64,000 nt of DNA from Ophiura sarsii. Lineage: Eukaryota > Echinodermata > Ophiuroidea > Amphilepidida > Ophiuridae. Location of the stretch: contig CM069455.1 in the NCBI GenBank assembly GCA_035610835.1, positions 1,759,805 through 1,823,804 on the forward strand, written 5' to 3'. The first letter of the stretch is position 1. Each line of letters opens with the position of its first letter. The position numbers and the translations under genes were made by a program. Under the pieces are notes generated by a model. The model did not search any database. It saw only the letters and a program-made list of their open reading frames with translations, and had not been told where the DNA came from. Below are positions 23,371 through 36,050 of the stretch, piece after piece.

Positions 23371-24850
23371 GAGGGCTCTGTAACGGTGTGTGTGATGGAA
23401 GTCAAGTCTAACCTCACGCAGCTCTGTCAGTAAATGGTCATGTCACTACATGTAATGCAAGTGAGCAACGATCTATACGCGGTTTCGGGTATTCCGCATC
23501 AAAAGCCTAATATACCGACATTTTAGCCCGGCAATGCATTGAACTTAGCTTTTTACTACAATAACAGGGAATCAACTTTTGGCCCGTATCCATTTTAATG
23601 CAAAATGCACATTGCATTGTGGGATTTAAAGTTCGGTACACCTCTGCTTCCGGTGCTGATCCGCGTATAGATCTATGCCCGCAACTGATTTGCATTTTCA
23701 TCATCTGGTCGATAGAATATAATTATGATAATGTTATTGATGTGGCATGAATGGGCTGAATGGCAATGTGTGGAATAAAAAGGACGCTGGAGACGGAGAG
23801 GAGGAGGGATGGAGAGAGAGAGCTACTTATTAAATGTTAGAGCTTTTAAATTTTAAATTATATACCCTATAACGTCTTAAACACATACCTCTTTTGTCTT
23901 GAGGGTACTGCACCACGATAGCGACGCGCAGCCGCTGGCACAGAGCCAGCTGAGTTTGTGACCCGAAAATGCGAGCGTCGCGTCGCGTAAATTAATAGAG
24001 TGCGACTTACGTGCCACCCGTGCGAAAGTGTACGCTAAACAATGTGCGGCCGATCAACACGCGGGTTCTGGACGTGCCGCTATTTGAAAAGGTGAGGCCT
24101 ACTTTTATTGCAGCATGGACCCCATGGGCGATTTTTCTTGATAATTACCATGAATGGATTACTACGATTAAAACAAGGAACTAAATGTTCTAGGCGTACA
24201 ACAACACATTGGAATTCGTAGATAAAGAGCAGGCCTAAAAAGTATGAATTCAAATATCATGAAATATATTTCCATCACTGTCTTCAGTAGGTAGCAACCT
24301 GATACAACATTCGTAGATAGCAACCTGTCATTAGGTTTGAATGATAAGCATATTCATGAAGGAGTTCCTATCAGATTACCCTGAGAACCTTCGGCCGATT
24401 AGTTAAAAATATGGATACATCATTTATTGGACCAATGAGAGACATTGTTAGAATAATTGTGTCCCTGATAAAGATGGGAGTGAAACATTTTACAAGCTGC
24501 ATTTAAATTGGCTATTCATATGAGTACATCTTGTAATAAACCAATCAGAACCACTGTAAGATAGACAGGTAGACCCCAGGGGGTTAACAAAGACCGCTGT
24601 TGGTGTGGTGCTTTTCTAGGAGGACCTTAAATACGACCAGTAGGCGTATGCCTGAAAATAATGTGAAAGAAAAAGGCCGCTATGTAATGGCAATGAGGGT
24701 CTTTAATTATGGCAATAAGGGTCTTCAAATTAAGAGCCTATCAATTGGGGGGGGGGGGGGGGGGGGGGGGGGGCAGGAAGCGAGGCTGCGAGACAGGGGA
24801 ATTCCAATAATGTCATCTTCCATTTCAAAAGCGGTAATCTGCCTGAAATC
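23371..24850 (+). other. Intergenic or intronic sequence without a recognised gene
   Basis: From 23371 to about 23905 it aligns with 60035-60955 of module copy 2 (for example TTGATGTGGCATGAATGG). Homology stops near the point where copy 2 has its transmembrane exon acceptor. A G run of about 26 bases lies at 24748-24773. No exon seen after 23905. Confidence 0.5.
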
Positions 24851-24854
24851 TGAA

Positions 24855-26360
24855 AATCGGCCACAGTTACACCAATCTTCAAGAAGGGGGACAGGAACAA
24901 ACCCTCCAACTACAGGCATATCTCATTGACTGTCATCTGCTCCAAATTTCTCGAGCATATCATCCACAGCTCCTTGATGCGTCACTTTGATTCCTGTAAG
25001 ATCTTGACTGACTTCCAACATGGTTTCCGTAAGGCTCGTTCCTGTGAATCCCAACTGATCATCACTGTCGACGACATAGCTCATAACCTGGATGATAGCT
25101 TACAGACGGACCTTATACTGCTCGACTTCTCCAAAGCATTCGACAAGGTCCCTCATCTCCGTCTCCTTCACAAACTCGAACACTACGGCATCCATGGTAG
25201 CCTCCTAACCTGGATTGGGAACTTCCTTCAAGGTCGAGTCCAGAAAGTTGTTCTAGATGGCGAATCTTCAGAGAAATCTCCTGTTTCATCTGGAGTGCCC
25301 CAGGGTACAGTACTAGGCCCACTACTATTCCTGGCCTACATTAATGACCTGCCAGACTGCATTTCTGCCGACACCCATGTCAGACAATTTGCGGATGACA
25401 GCGTGGTATATCGTGTGATCAAGAACACAGACGACGCTATCAAACCCCAACAGGATCTAGACGCACTTCAGAAATGAGAAAAGACAGTGGCTCATGGAAT
25501 TCCATCCTGAGAAATGCCAAGTACTCAACATCACCAAGCGTCGGAATCCAGTAAAACTCGCCTATTCTATCCATGGTCACCCACTTGAAGTAGTTTCGTC
25601 AGCCAAATACCTGGGAGTTGAACTAACAAACAACCTATGCTGGGACAAACACATAGATAACATCACCAATAAAGGTATGAGAGCCATTGGCTTCCTCCGT
25701 CGCAACCTCGGCACCTGCCCACGTGAAGTCAAAACCCGATGTTACAACACATTTGTGCGTCCAATCACAGAGTATGCCAGTTGTGTATGGTCTCCATCTA
25801 CCAAGAAAGGCATCGCCACAGTTGAAACAACCCAGCGTAGTGCAGCACGGTTTGTCATGAACAATTACTCACGTGAAAATACTAGCGTCACCAACATGCT
25901 CAATGACCTAGGATGGAACTCTCTCCAACATCGAAGAGCAGTCGCCAAAGTAACCATGATGTACCGTATTACCAACAAGCTCATAGACATCCCTGATGAT
26001 CAACTCGCCCCAGTCAACAGAATGACAAGAGGTCACAACAAGAAATTCACCATTCCCACCACCCGCATCAACTTGATGAAAGGCTCGTATTTTCCTGACA
26101 CCATCCGTCTGTGGAATCTACTACCCCCAGCAAGTCGTGGACTCTCCATCACTAGACATCTTCAAGACCCGGGTCTTCGAAGTCCAGTCTTTCACCTAGT
26201 CATCGCCCCACAACAATATTTTTAACTTGTATATATATATACTATTTTTATGCCTGTGGAGTTTTATGTCTACTCCAAACTTGAATGCACCTCAACACGT
26301 GTGCGAGTATACTCTTTTACAGAGGTTTCTGCACAGTATAGGAAGATGATGATGATGATG
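24855..26360 (+). pseudogene. Non-LTR reverse transcriptase fragment, broken (LINE 2)
   Basis: Jockey-superfamily RT lacking its 5' end. It begins ATVTPIFKKGDRNKPSNY, continues with LLDFSKAFDKVPH, SGVPQGTVLGPLLFLAYIND and the catalytic FADDSVVYRV, then the C-terminal region ending TIRLWNLLPP near 26120. An in-frame TGA at 25475 replaces the usual Trp of the LQKWEK motif and a one-base insertion a few codons on shifts the frame; the second part reads 25494-26225. It ends in a GAT microsatellite near 26347. A G run lies about 80 bp upstream. Confidence 0.85.
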
Positions 26361-27185
26361 AAATTAAGGGCCTATCAAATGAAGGGCCTATCAAATGAGG
26401 ACCTCCAAGAAAAATAGGTCTATGAAATGTTACTTTTATTAACTCGTTTTGCACAATTAAATTATACATTGGAACTAATTTCGGGCCTTAAATTCACGAA
26501 CAAACTGCGGAAACACCGTTTATCAAAACGAGCACCATTTATCAGTTTGAGTTTGCGGATGGGATTGATTTTATCATGTTTATACTATCCTTTTCCCATC
26601 TAAACCTACCCCCCCCCCCCGATAATTTAAATGTGTTACGAGTTCACGTATATCGGTTAGTTTAATACACGCATAGTCAGACTGAGGCCCGGTCTCCCCC
26701 TCCCAACATGCTATGTAGCATTACGCAACGCGGACCAGTTCTGCGTTTTAGACCGCGTACTTTACATAGCTTCCTACGCCCTACCATAAACGCGGCATTC
26801 ATTTTGTAAGACTTTTGAACCAAAAATACGTCCTTTTTATGGAAGTATCTCAAAATCTAAGTTGATGAATGATGACCCTATTTTTGTATTTCATTAATTT
26901 GTAGTGCCTATTAATGCGCACATTTTATTAAATTTACACAGAAATTGGCGGAGCAGTTTTGTTTTGAAATTCAGACATGTTTATTGGCCTACAAATTATA
27001 TTTCCATAGGATTGTTTTCTAAATAGTGGTCAAAAATGGCTAAATATACGTGTTTTGAAATGGCTGTAGCTCAAAAACTAATTTGGTGCCCCCCCCATTT
27101 TTTGTTCGAGATTCTTTTTTATAAGCGTTCAAAATGTGTTCACGGTGAATATAAGAAAATTTGGCGGACAGATTCTATCGTGGTG
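26361..27185. other. No gene recognised
   Basis: AT-rich sequence with a C run at 26611. Nothing coding or structured recognised before the assembly gap. Confidence 0.4.
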
Positions 27186-27285
27186 NNNNNNNNNNNNNNN
27201 NNNNNNNNNNNNNNNNNNNNNNNNNNNNNNNNNNNNNNNNNNNNNNNNNNNNNNNNNNNNNNNNNNNNNNNNNNNNNNNNNNNNN
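27186..27285. other. Assembly gap (100 N)
   Basis: A run of exactly 100 N, the usual placeholder for a gap of unknown size. Frames crossing it are artefacts. Confidence 1.
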
Positions 27286-27403
27286 CCTTCCTTTACCTTC
27301 CCGATTTTTCCACTGCCTTCCCGATTTCCCGGTCAAATTATTTTTCAGGGGGGGGGGGCACTCTGCCCCCCCCCCCTTGCCCCCCCTGGCTACGCTACTG
27401 GGA
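27286..27403 (-). mobile_element. DNA transposon end (CAGTAGCGTAGC type)
   Basis: It ends GGCTACGCTACTG at 27391-27403, preceded by G and C runs. Read on the minus strand the terminus is CAGTAGCGTAGCCAGGGGG, a common type of hAT-like end. The same start occurs at 30483 on the plus strand, but facing away, so the two do not bound one element. The other end may lie in the gap. Confidence 0.4.
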
Positions 27404-27753
27404 ATAAGTACAAACATGCCTAGTATTGGGTCAGTAATCCTTGAGATAGACTTTGAAAATTGGGAAAATATGTTTTTATAATGGTAAAAATAATACCCGC
27501 GTGGAAAGTGTTAAAATAATAATAGTTTTGAGAAAATTTGAGTTAAAACTAACTAACTCCATGGATCCAGGAGAAATTGAAAAGCCATCTAAACCTGATA
27601 ATTTGATGTTTATTCTTTGAAAACTTTTTCTCGTTCTAATCATTGCCCGTTTTTTTGTGTTAAAGTTATTGAATATACGTATAACAATGTAACACCGAGA
27701 TCAAAGATTATACATCCACTCTTCAATGCTATCCAATCAGCTAATGCTTTGGA

Positions 27754-27780
27754 GGGGGGGGGGGGGGGGGGGGGGGGGGG
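27754..27780 (+). repeat. Poly-G run
   Basis: About 27 consecutive G, some 90 bp upstream of a LINE fragment. Confidence 0.9.
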
Positions 27781-27865
27781 TTTGCCTTGCTTATATTTTT
27801 CTTTTGTTTGTTCGTTATGTGTTTGCTGGGGTGTTTATTTGTTTGTTTGTTTGTTCTGGAGTTTG

Positions 27866-28800
27866 TTTTGGAGTACTACAAGGAGACACCCTGGCTTCAT
27901 TTCTCTTTGTCATTGTTCTCGACTATGCCCTATTAAAGCGAGGCCATAGATGGCAGAGAAGAAGAGCTAGGATTCCATCTAACAAAAGGAAGCAGCAGAA
28001 GAATAGGACCAACCGTATTAACTGACTTAGACTTTGCTGACGACATTGCACTGTTGTCTGAGGAAGTGTCTCAAGCGCAATCACTACTCAACAGAGTGGA
28101 GACTTAAGCGGCAGAGTTAGGCTCACAATGAACGCTGCAAAGGCAAAGTACATGTCCTTCATCCAGACGTAAGTACCTGTAATTACCACAAGCGAAGGCA
28201 TGCGCCTTGATAAAGTGGAGGACTTCAAATACCTTGGAGCCTGGATGAACATCACTGAAAAGGACATCAAAACACGCAAAGCAGCTGCATGGAGAGCTTG
28301 TGGCAAACTTAGTCAGTTATGAAAGGCTCAATCACTATCCAGAAAGCTCAAAAAAAGACTGTTCATAGCTACAGTAGAATCAGTCCTCCTTCATGGATGT
28401 GAGGCATGGACAGTCACCCCAAAGCTTGGTAAACAACTGGATGGATGCTACACTAAGATGCTAAGATCTGTGTTCAACATCAACTGGAGTCAGCATGTGA
28501 CAAATATGGACCTGTATGAGGACATGCCAAAAGTCTCGGACAAGATCAGAGAACGCAGAGAAAATTTGCTGGACACTGCTTCAGGGGGTCCAAGGAGCAT
28601 GTACACAAACTCATACATTGGATTCCAAAGGACGTAGTAAGAAAGCTTGGTAGACCCGCCCTGACCTACATTGACATACTTAAACGAGATACAGGACTGC
28701 AGGTAGTGGAAGAAATCAAGACAGCTATGTTGGAAAGGAAGATCTGGAGAGGCATTGTAGTTCGGAAAAAGCATCCGCCCTTAAGTCAAGTCAAGTAAGT
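27866..28800 (+). pseudogene. Non-LTR reverse transcriptase C-terminal fragment (LINE 3)
   Basis: Conceptual pieces in changing frames: GVLQGDTLASFLFVIVLDYA, LDFADDIALLSEEVSQAQSL, EDFKYLGAWMNITEKDIKTR, SVLLHGCEAWTVTPKLGKQL and MLRSVFNINWSQHVTNMDLY. FADD is the polymerase motif. Several stops and frame changes break it. The 5' part, including the first catalytic aspartate, is missing. The family differs from LINE 1 and LINE 2; a precise clade is not assigned. Confidence 0.8.
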
Positions 28801-30480
28801 TGTTTGTTCTGAAGGGTTTCGCCTTTGACACACAATTTCTCAGTCTAAAAATTGAAATACAAGATTAATTTTATTTGTTAGCTCGATTGATCCTTTGTCT
28901 CAAACCAAGCGTATATTACATCAATGATCAATTATGTGTTGATATTATCGTGTGTAGTTTGTTTGTGTTTTTGTCGAAGTCAAATAATTCATATCGCACG
29001 GTGCCGCTATTTAAAGAGCGCCTTGAGAGGTATTTAGGCTTTAGAGATATCGAGTGTCAGGAAACAAGTTTATGTGTAAGTTTTTTGCTCCATTCCGTTT
29101 CAAGAGAACGAGAAAACGGAGTTGATATGATGTCAAAAGTCAACTCCGAAACGAGAGCCCGTTTCACTTAAAACTGACGGATGCGCGTTACCGTGGTAAG
29201 TCATTATCACCGCACCCTGGAAATGACTGATCAAACGTAAAACAATAATTTGCGGACGAACCATGCCATGCCAAGCAAGAAGTCACATTTATTTATAACT
29301 TGGCGTCGTATCATTCAATTCATAACAACAATGAGAGAAGCATTCAAACTTGTTTCAACCAATCGCCGAGGGAGGTCGCGCAATTCTAACCACGGCCCCC
29401 TGCTCCAAGTATAAATTTATAAATGATACTGGAACCGAAAGAACAATCTAGATACTAATGTAGTAGTATCATGCATATATAAGTCGATCAAAATGTGAGT
29501 TTAACCATTCACGGGAGACGGCTGAATGCGCCGCTCCTGACTTCATCGTAAATTCTGACAAAGCCGACTTAAAACCTAGACAATTACCATACGGTATCCC
29601 ATTGAATCAGATCAAAATGTGGGAATTGAAATAAAGCCAAAATAGAGCATATTAAAACTCAAAATTATATAGAAATTTGTCATGCAAACTTTGCATGTGA
29701 ATTACAGTACCAGTTCTTATCATATTGATATGAAACATTCATGCTTCAACCAACTTCCGAATTCACATATAGAATCAATCATGAACTCATGTAGTTACAA
29801 TTTTCATATACCTAAATCGTTTATAATTATCGGAACGTTTTAAACAAATAATTTATAATCTTAAATCCTTAAGATATCCCCTTTCCTAGATGGTCCCTTT
29901 ATAAGCAAACGATTGAAATAGCAATTTAAAATCAAAACTTTGTATGTTGAAAAAATATAACACTGCCCAAGGTTCTACAGATCCCTGTGGCTAACCTTGT
30001 AAAACTTAAAGGTTGGGCAGGTGGGGACTTTTTTCACCTCCGGCACGAAAAACAAACACCGACCTATCGCATTGATGGCATGAAACTAAATGGCCAAAGA
30101 GGAAACGCCACGCAAGAGGAAAAGCATCACACGCATGCGCAAACGACACAATGCAATGACTATTTTGCGTTACAACGGGCCAAAGGTTGCATGATGACAA
30201 AGCCCATTCAAATTGTTGAGGTATCAGGCCGCCCTTTCATAACCCTTTTGAAACACTAAACAACCATTCCCGAGTCTCACCCCCCCCCCCCCCGTATTGA
30301 TCCACTCACTTGATGTTTACCGACCGCTTGTTGATGGAATAGGTTATCGTGTAGGCCTATATGAGCTGTTTTAATGTTTTTCTTTTTTTCATTTGTGATA
30401 TATTACAATATCTTATGCCCCCTGATCACACCTCATGCCATCCCACCCGCCACCCCACCCCTGCAATTGAAGACACTATA
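28801..30480. other. No gene recognised
   Basis: AT-rich DNA with a C run at 30281-30294. A 90-codon frame at 29987-30259 has no recognisable domain, signal or splice context and is left unassigned. Confidence 0.4.
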
Positions 30481-30482
30481 GT

Positions 30483-30610
30483 CAGTAGCGTAGCGGATCC
30501 AGGGGGCGCGGGGGCCGTAAAAGTAAAAGAAAAGAAAAGAGAGAAACAGAGAAAGGGGGAAAAGAAGGGGAGAGATGGGATGGGGGGGGGGGGGGGGGGG
30601 GCACGGGTAT
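30483..30610 (+). mobile_element. DNA transposon 5' end (CAGTAGCGTAGC type) with G run
   Basis: CAGTAGCGTAGCGGATCCAG begins a purine-rich stretch that ends in a G run (30583-30601). A right end was not identified. Confidence 0.4.
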
Positions 30611-31189
30611 ATTTGGCCAAGTACAGGGGTCTACCGTCTACATGTCACAAATGACAAATAACACGGCTGTCGGCGTGTCTTCGCGATCGCATTTTAACTA
30701 TTTGTCAACCGTGTTGCATGCCGACCAGGGGGGCGTGTTATTACGTGATACGTATCGTTGAAAAAATAATTGACACTGTTTTAATGCACTATGGGATTGT
30801 GTTACCAGCTTGGAATCAAAGAGGTCGCAAACTTGCTTACAATTGTATATTAGCCTTGCTATAACAAGCTAAAGTGACATCTCTGAATGTATAAACAAAG
30901 TGTGCAAAGGAGAAATTGTTGGGCACACTGGTAAAATGGTTTGCTATCATTATCAAACTGAACTCAAGTTAAAATCACATATTTATCGAGCAATAATATA
31001 ATTGTTTACGCATTTTAATTGTTTAGATACAAAGTTAAATGAATCAAGAGTTAAATGATAGATAAATAAATACAAAGAAAACTATATAAACGCATGTGCG
31101 GCTTTATAATTTATAAAAATTGACTTAACAATGATGTTACATTAATCTACCACCAAGTTTAAAAAATAGAAAAATAAAAGGATAACAAG

Positions 31190-31258
31190 GAATATACGGG
31201 AATCGAACCCGTGATTGCCGATTGCCAACGACATGGCCAACGTATGCACGCCACAGAA
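31190..31258 (-). repeat. tRNA-like (SINE head) sequence
   Basis: On the minus strand it contains CACGGGTTCGATTCCCGTA, a good T arm and B box, and a 3' TATATTCC, but no matching 5' acceptor or clear anticodon arm. Probably a tRNA-derived SINE or decayed tRNA. The surrounding 30660-32010 holds no recognised gene. Confidence 0.4.
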
Positions 31259-32010
31259 GTCGACGAGTATAATTGTGATAGTTTTATTATTTAACCATAT
31301 CCATTTATTTATAACGAACGGATTTTGTTGGTGCCATTTTTGCCAAATTTGTGTGTTTCACTCGCACAAAATGTGTTTGTAATGTGTTTATACTCCTTAT
31401 TTTCGACAATTTCGAACACAAAAAATGGCGTCATTTATACGGTCAACAATCATATTGGTCTACTCTGAGACTAATATACCTAAAGAGATAAGAAGCACAG
31501 TAATACAGCTATTCATCGCTGTACACAAGGTCCGATGCGGATATTGTTTAGTCGATCGCCAATCGATTATCATCATTCAGTTTAATTTGTAGCACGACAT
31601 CATTATTTGAGCAAGCGCGCTATTTGAATCCAGTATTATTCACACGTTCATTACACTTTTTAAATAACCTGAACGCACTTTAGGATGGATGGCTACCGAC
31701 ATACAGAACGTGATAGATTTCTAAATGAATATACATTTATATCGCTATATTTTTGGCATTTCAGAAGAGATATGACAATTAAAACCTATTGGATACATTT
31801 TTGGGCATATACACAAGGTATTATGATAACAAAGTTCATGGTAATGTGTTTATATTTAACATGAATTGAGAAACAAATGTTATACTTTAATTCATAAACA
31901 AGTTCTTCAAAACATAACTTTTTTAGTTTAATTCATAAGGAATCTAAATACAAACTATGATATTTGGTTATCACAATACATTGTTTTTATGTTCAAGAAT
32001 GTACCCAATA

Positions 32011-32444
32011 CCTTGTGTGTCTAAAATCGATCGAGTATTGTTGTCGCGGTATGTGCTTACAGATGAAAAGTGCCCATTTTCATTGTTGCAGTAACTCCTA
32101 TTGATATCTCTGATTCAGCATGAAGATAATAGTGGGAATTTTGATTAGCTGTTCTTGTTGTGCTGTAAACCTGATTAGCATAATCAGGGACAAATTTAAT
32201 GGGGATGACAGGCGTACTTCTTTACAATTAAAAAGGATGAATTTAAAACTCCAAATGCCCAGAAGGTCCGAGAAGACAGACAGGACAGGTCATCGCCATG
32301 GGCAAACTGTCAGTAGAACAGCGATGGCTCATTACGCTGAATCAGAGAGTTCAATAGGAGTTACTGCAACAATGGAAATGGGCACTTTTCATTTTTTAAG
32401 CACATACCGCGACAACAATACTCGATCGATTTTAACAGACAAGG
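32011..32444. mobile_element. Foldback element with about 110-bp arms
   Basis: CCTTGTGTGTCTAAAATCGA at the left matches the inverse of a block ending ACAGACAAGG. The arms run through GTTGCAGTAACTCCTATTGA and its inverse near 32350. An open frame at 32120-32512 is a by-product of the arms. Confidence 0.65.
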
Positions 32445-32479
32445 TGTCAAAATCACCGAGTCGAATTTTTTTTGACCAT

Positions 32480-33247
32480 TTGGTCGTGTCCGTCTTTCTC
32501 CATGAGTCCTGATGCTCGACCCACTATTTTAGCGACCTTTTTATATATATTGTTTGGGTTTATTGTGTTATATGCTATCATAATAAAGGGTTCAACAAAA
32601 GAAAGTATACCACTTTGTTTATGTCATTTTGAGTCACTTTCAAATTGTTTTTGTCCAAACAGGCTATGTAGGCATTTAGATGAATCTTTTAGGCATAATT
32701 TAACCACATTTGACCCTAACAACAACGATAAACCATGATTAGCACCATTTAAAGGAAAATATCTCATTTTCAAAAGTCGCATTTCCAATACACAGCACGA
32801 GAAGAAAGGGCCAATCGTTAACACACACATATGCCGTATTTATCCCGTACTGATCACCGCGCATATCCCTCAATGCGCGGGCTAATTCAAATATTTGAAT
32901 GTAAAGGAATGTTATGGATGGGTAGAACATGGACAGATTAACCAAATCTTCTCGTGCTGTGTATTGGAAATGCGACTTTTGAAAATGGGATATTTTCCTT
33001 TAAATGGTGCTAATCATGATTTATCTTTGTTGTTGGGGGCAAATCTGGTATCAAATTATGCCTAAAAGATTCATCTAAATGCCTATCTAGCCTGTTTGGT
33101 CAACAACCAATTAACAATTACTTAAAATTACATAAACAAAGTGGTATACTTTCTTTTGTTGAACCCTTTATGTTGTTAAGCGCCTTGAGGCCCCTTTGGT
33201 CTAAGGGCGCTATATAAGCGCTTGGTATTATTATTATTATTATTAAT
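32480..33247 (+). mobile_element. SINE-like repeat, split by a TIR element
   Basis: Left part 32480-32585 and right part 33169-33247 match the copy at 7905-8257, including GATGCTCGACCCACTATTTT and the TTAAGCGCCTTGAGGCCCCT tail with ATT repeats. They are interrupted by the element at 32586-33168. Confidence 0.7.
32586..33168. mobile_element. TA-flanked long-armed foldback element
   Basis: The ends AAGGGTTCAACAAAAGAAAG and inverse lie between TA pairs (32584-32585, 33169-33170). The arms exceed 200 bp and contain TTTTCAAAAGTCGCATTTCC and its inverse. The uninterrupted SINE near 8150 reads ATCATAATATGTTG and gives the empty site, confirming the TA duplication. 583 bp, no transposase. Confidence 0.85.
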
Positions 33248-34160
33248 TAAATTTTCCGTCTCCTGGTATTTTCATTTTTAGAATATGAGTAACAATTTTA
33301 AAATTATAGGTGCTTTTACAACAGCCGAGTTACTTTTTTGCTGTCTTTATATTAGTCTCAGGGTCTACTTGTACAGCGAACATGCACCGGGGCATGCAGC
33401 GAACAAGCAGCGGGGATCTGTTATACACAGCGAACATGCACCAGCGCACGGGTTAATTCTACATTCCCGGCAGACACTCTGTTCAAAGGCACAAAAAGCA
33501 TTTTGTTAAAAGCATTTTGTTGCAGTTCTGAGGTGTGTGGATCGTGTTTCTTTATCAAATTGGTTAGAAATCCATCCATTTTAGAACATCTGAAATTTAA
33601 AATGAATTATACACCTAGGAAAGTATGATGCCAAGGGCATATATTTTGAAGTTAGCTAAACATGCTAAAAGCCGCGTGTCGCAAAATAAGTTTAGAAAGG
33701 CCTGTTTTCTACCGTGTGTACAGCGATTACATTATTATGACATTACTGTGATGATGAAAAGCCGAATAAATAATATTAATATTATCTACATTTATCAGAA
33801 AGTCGTACGCTGTAACATTATCCAAAAGTATACACTAGAACGATTTCAACCTACATGCTTAAATTTACTCAATCGATACGATTTTTGAAACACTTTAATG
33901 TACGTGTGCACAGCTGCAGGTTTGTAATGCTTAAATGAGCACACTTTGAATGGAGGAATATCTCAATTCACAAAGTTGCTAAATGATGTATTGAAGGAGG
34001 ATGGTTAAGCAGCTTATACAATTTACAAACTGATTAATATCGATGATTAAAAACACAATTAAAGTATAGAAGCATGTAGACTGATATTAAAGTACAATTA
34101 AAGTACTTATTAATCTGATTTGCTGATGGTTACTGATGATTACACGCTATCGAGAAGACT
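33248..34160. other. No gene recognised
   Basis: AT-rich sequence. Short direct repeats (CAGCGAACATGCACC twice near 33375-33440). No domain recognised in the short frames. Confidence 0.4.
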
Positions 34161-34164
34161 TATA

Positions 34165-34606
34165 TATCGTCGCTATTCTTTCAAAACCTCGTATCTCCAC
34201 AAAATTATTTTTTTGAATTAGGATGAAAAAAAGAAAGTTGGAGATACGAGGTTTTAAAAGAATAGAAGCGAAAAAACTGCCATAAACCAGTCCGTATATC
34301 AATTTAAGCCATTTGCAATAACATCTCATCTGTAGTTCACACATTTGCTGCGAAATATCAAGAAAGTTGGAAGTTTCCCCTCAGCACATGGTCAGCACTT
34401 GTGTTTTAAAACCTCGTATACATGTACATACGAGGTTTTGAAACACAGGTGCTGACAAAAAACCAAATTTGTCTGCCTTCTGATTGGCTGTGACAGATAA
34501 AAACATTACCATCATTTGCATAATGTCTCTGACATCATGATAAACACAAAAAATAAATTTCGAGGTAAGTTGGAGATACGAGGTTTTGAAAGAATAGCGA
34601 CGATAT
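34165..34606. mobile_element. Inverted-repeat element with nested copies
   Basis: ATATCGTCGCTATTCTTTCA on the left matches the inverse at 34587-34606. Two further inverted copies of AAAACCTCGTAT lie inside, around 34240 and 34410-34440, indicating nesting or internal rearrangement. Confidence 0.65.
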
Positions 34607-34796
34607 GGTCATGTGTTTTAAGCTCGCCTCCTTTCGCGTTACACACGGATTTTGGCTTTCGCGACATGATTTTAACTTTACACATTATATTTGCTTGTAT
34701 ACCCCTGAGGTAGTAAAAGTATACATTTTCTGAAGGGAAATTGCATGAGGAAACCAAATATGCCATTGATATTATAGTACGACCAAGAACAATGAA

Positions 34797-35236
34797 TTCG
34801 CCGGTGGTTGTTAATATTTGTTGTTATATTGTCTATTGTAAACACCGTGGGTTGGTAAACTGCTTTATATAATATTATATTATATATATGATATAAAACA
34901 TTATTATATGATTTATTTATTCAGTTTCCTCTTGCCATCACGTTTGTGATCCCTACCGTGTTTGGCCAAATGTGTCATGTAATTGTGCTGTGTGTACTGT
35001 ATAACCCCGTCGCTTAGACACTTACCACTGATTCAAATTGCCGTTTATCAGCAAGTATCGGTGGTCTAGTGGTTAAGACGCCTGTCTAGTAATCAGGAGA
35101 CCGGGGTTCAATTCCCCGTCGGTGAATGTCCTTGCTTATTTTTCGTTGGGACATTCGCCGGTGGTTGTTAATATTTGTTGTTATATTGTCTATTGTAAAC
35201 ACCGTGGGTTGGTAAACTGCTTTATATTATATGATA
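34797..35236 (+). repeat. Direct repeat related to the EGF intron, with a tRNA-like sequence between copies
   Basis: TTCGCCGGTGGTTGTTAATA begins both 34796-34895 and 35152-35236. Both contain TTGTTATATTGTCTATTGTA, also present in the intron after the EGF exon at 19956. Between them, 35047-35126 is tRNA-like (GGTCTAGTGGTTAAGACGC, loop CTAGTAA, T arm CGGGGTTCAATTCCCCG) with no acceptor pairing. A small frame after an acceptor at 34925 codes SSCHHVCDPYRVWPNVSCNC, which may be an EGF relic. Confidence 0.5.
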
Positions 35237-35439
35237 TAAAACATTATTATAATCATAACATCAACAATCTCCACTCGAGTTTTATGAATGAGGTATCAAA
35301 CTACAGAGATGAAATTTGCTCATGAAATGTATCTCTCAGATTTTTCGTATCGATTATTTATTTTTGATTAGCCAACAACAAAGCACCTTGTCGGGGCCTT
35401 TTTGTGTTAGATGTATACACACTATTGTAAATGTTGATT

Positions 35440-36050
35440 TGTAATAATGATAATAATACTAAAAGACATTTTTGAGCGCCTAACAACAGAACAATTCTCT
35501 AGGCGCTTTACAAAAATATCATAGTTGACTGCAGAAGAACCAAAAACATAAGAGGCAAACAACAAAAGATTTGGTCACTGCAGTCAACTATGATTAACAT
35601 GATAAAAGCAAATTGTCTTAAGCTACACATTATACACATTATACACAATTTTAAAAACATGAGAAATGATTACAAATTACAGTCCCGCTGTACGAAAACC
35701 ACAAAGCAAGTTCATACAAAAAATGTTAATCAGTACATCTGAAGAAATAAGTCTTTAAAGCCTTCTTTCTTTTTTTCTTTTTTCTTTCTTTCTCTCTTTC
35801 TTTCTTCCTTTCTTTCTTTCTTTTAATTTCAATTATTCTTATTTTACTTTTAAGCTCAATCTTTATATTGCGTGATGCCTGAAAGTTGTGAGGTCACAGA
35901 AGGCGATGCGATGATATTGTTTGCTGAACCAATTTTCGGAGCAGGTATGTCCAGATGTTAGCCTTCGTAGTAGGTCTGCACTTTAAAACTCGGTCTCCTA
36001 TGTATATAAGAGCTATAATAGTGTGGTCTGTTTTATAATGGAAGTATAAA
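35440..36050 (-). mobile_element. Probable SINE or LINE 3' end, reverse orientation
   Basis: GAGCGCCTAACAACAGAACA and CTAGGCGCTTTACAAAAATA near 35475-35515 form a GCGCCTA stem like those of other invertebrate retroelement tails, preceded by AAT repeats. A TTTC microsatellite lies at 35765-35825. No exon recognised up to 36794. Confidence 0.4.

Noticed and set aside
27036..27481. Frames crossing the N run
   Set aside because: They read through an assembly gap.
29987..30259. 90-codon frame
   Set aside because: No recognisable motif, splice context or paralogue; probably chance.
32120..32512. 130-codon frame with a hydrophobic start
   Set aside because: It lies across the loop and right arm of a foldback element and shows no domain.
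35047..35126. Functional tRNA-Thr(AGT)
   Set aside because: A good T arm and loop, but the ends do not pair; treated as tRNA-like.
35895..35955. Possible 45-bp phase 1-1 exon after GGTCACAG
   Set aside because: It lies in a retroelement-like repeat and matches no module of the gene.
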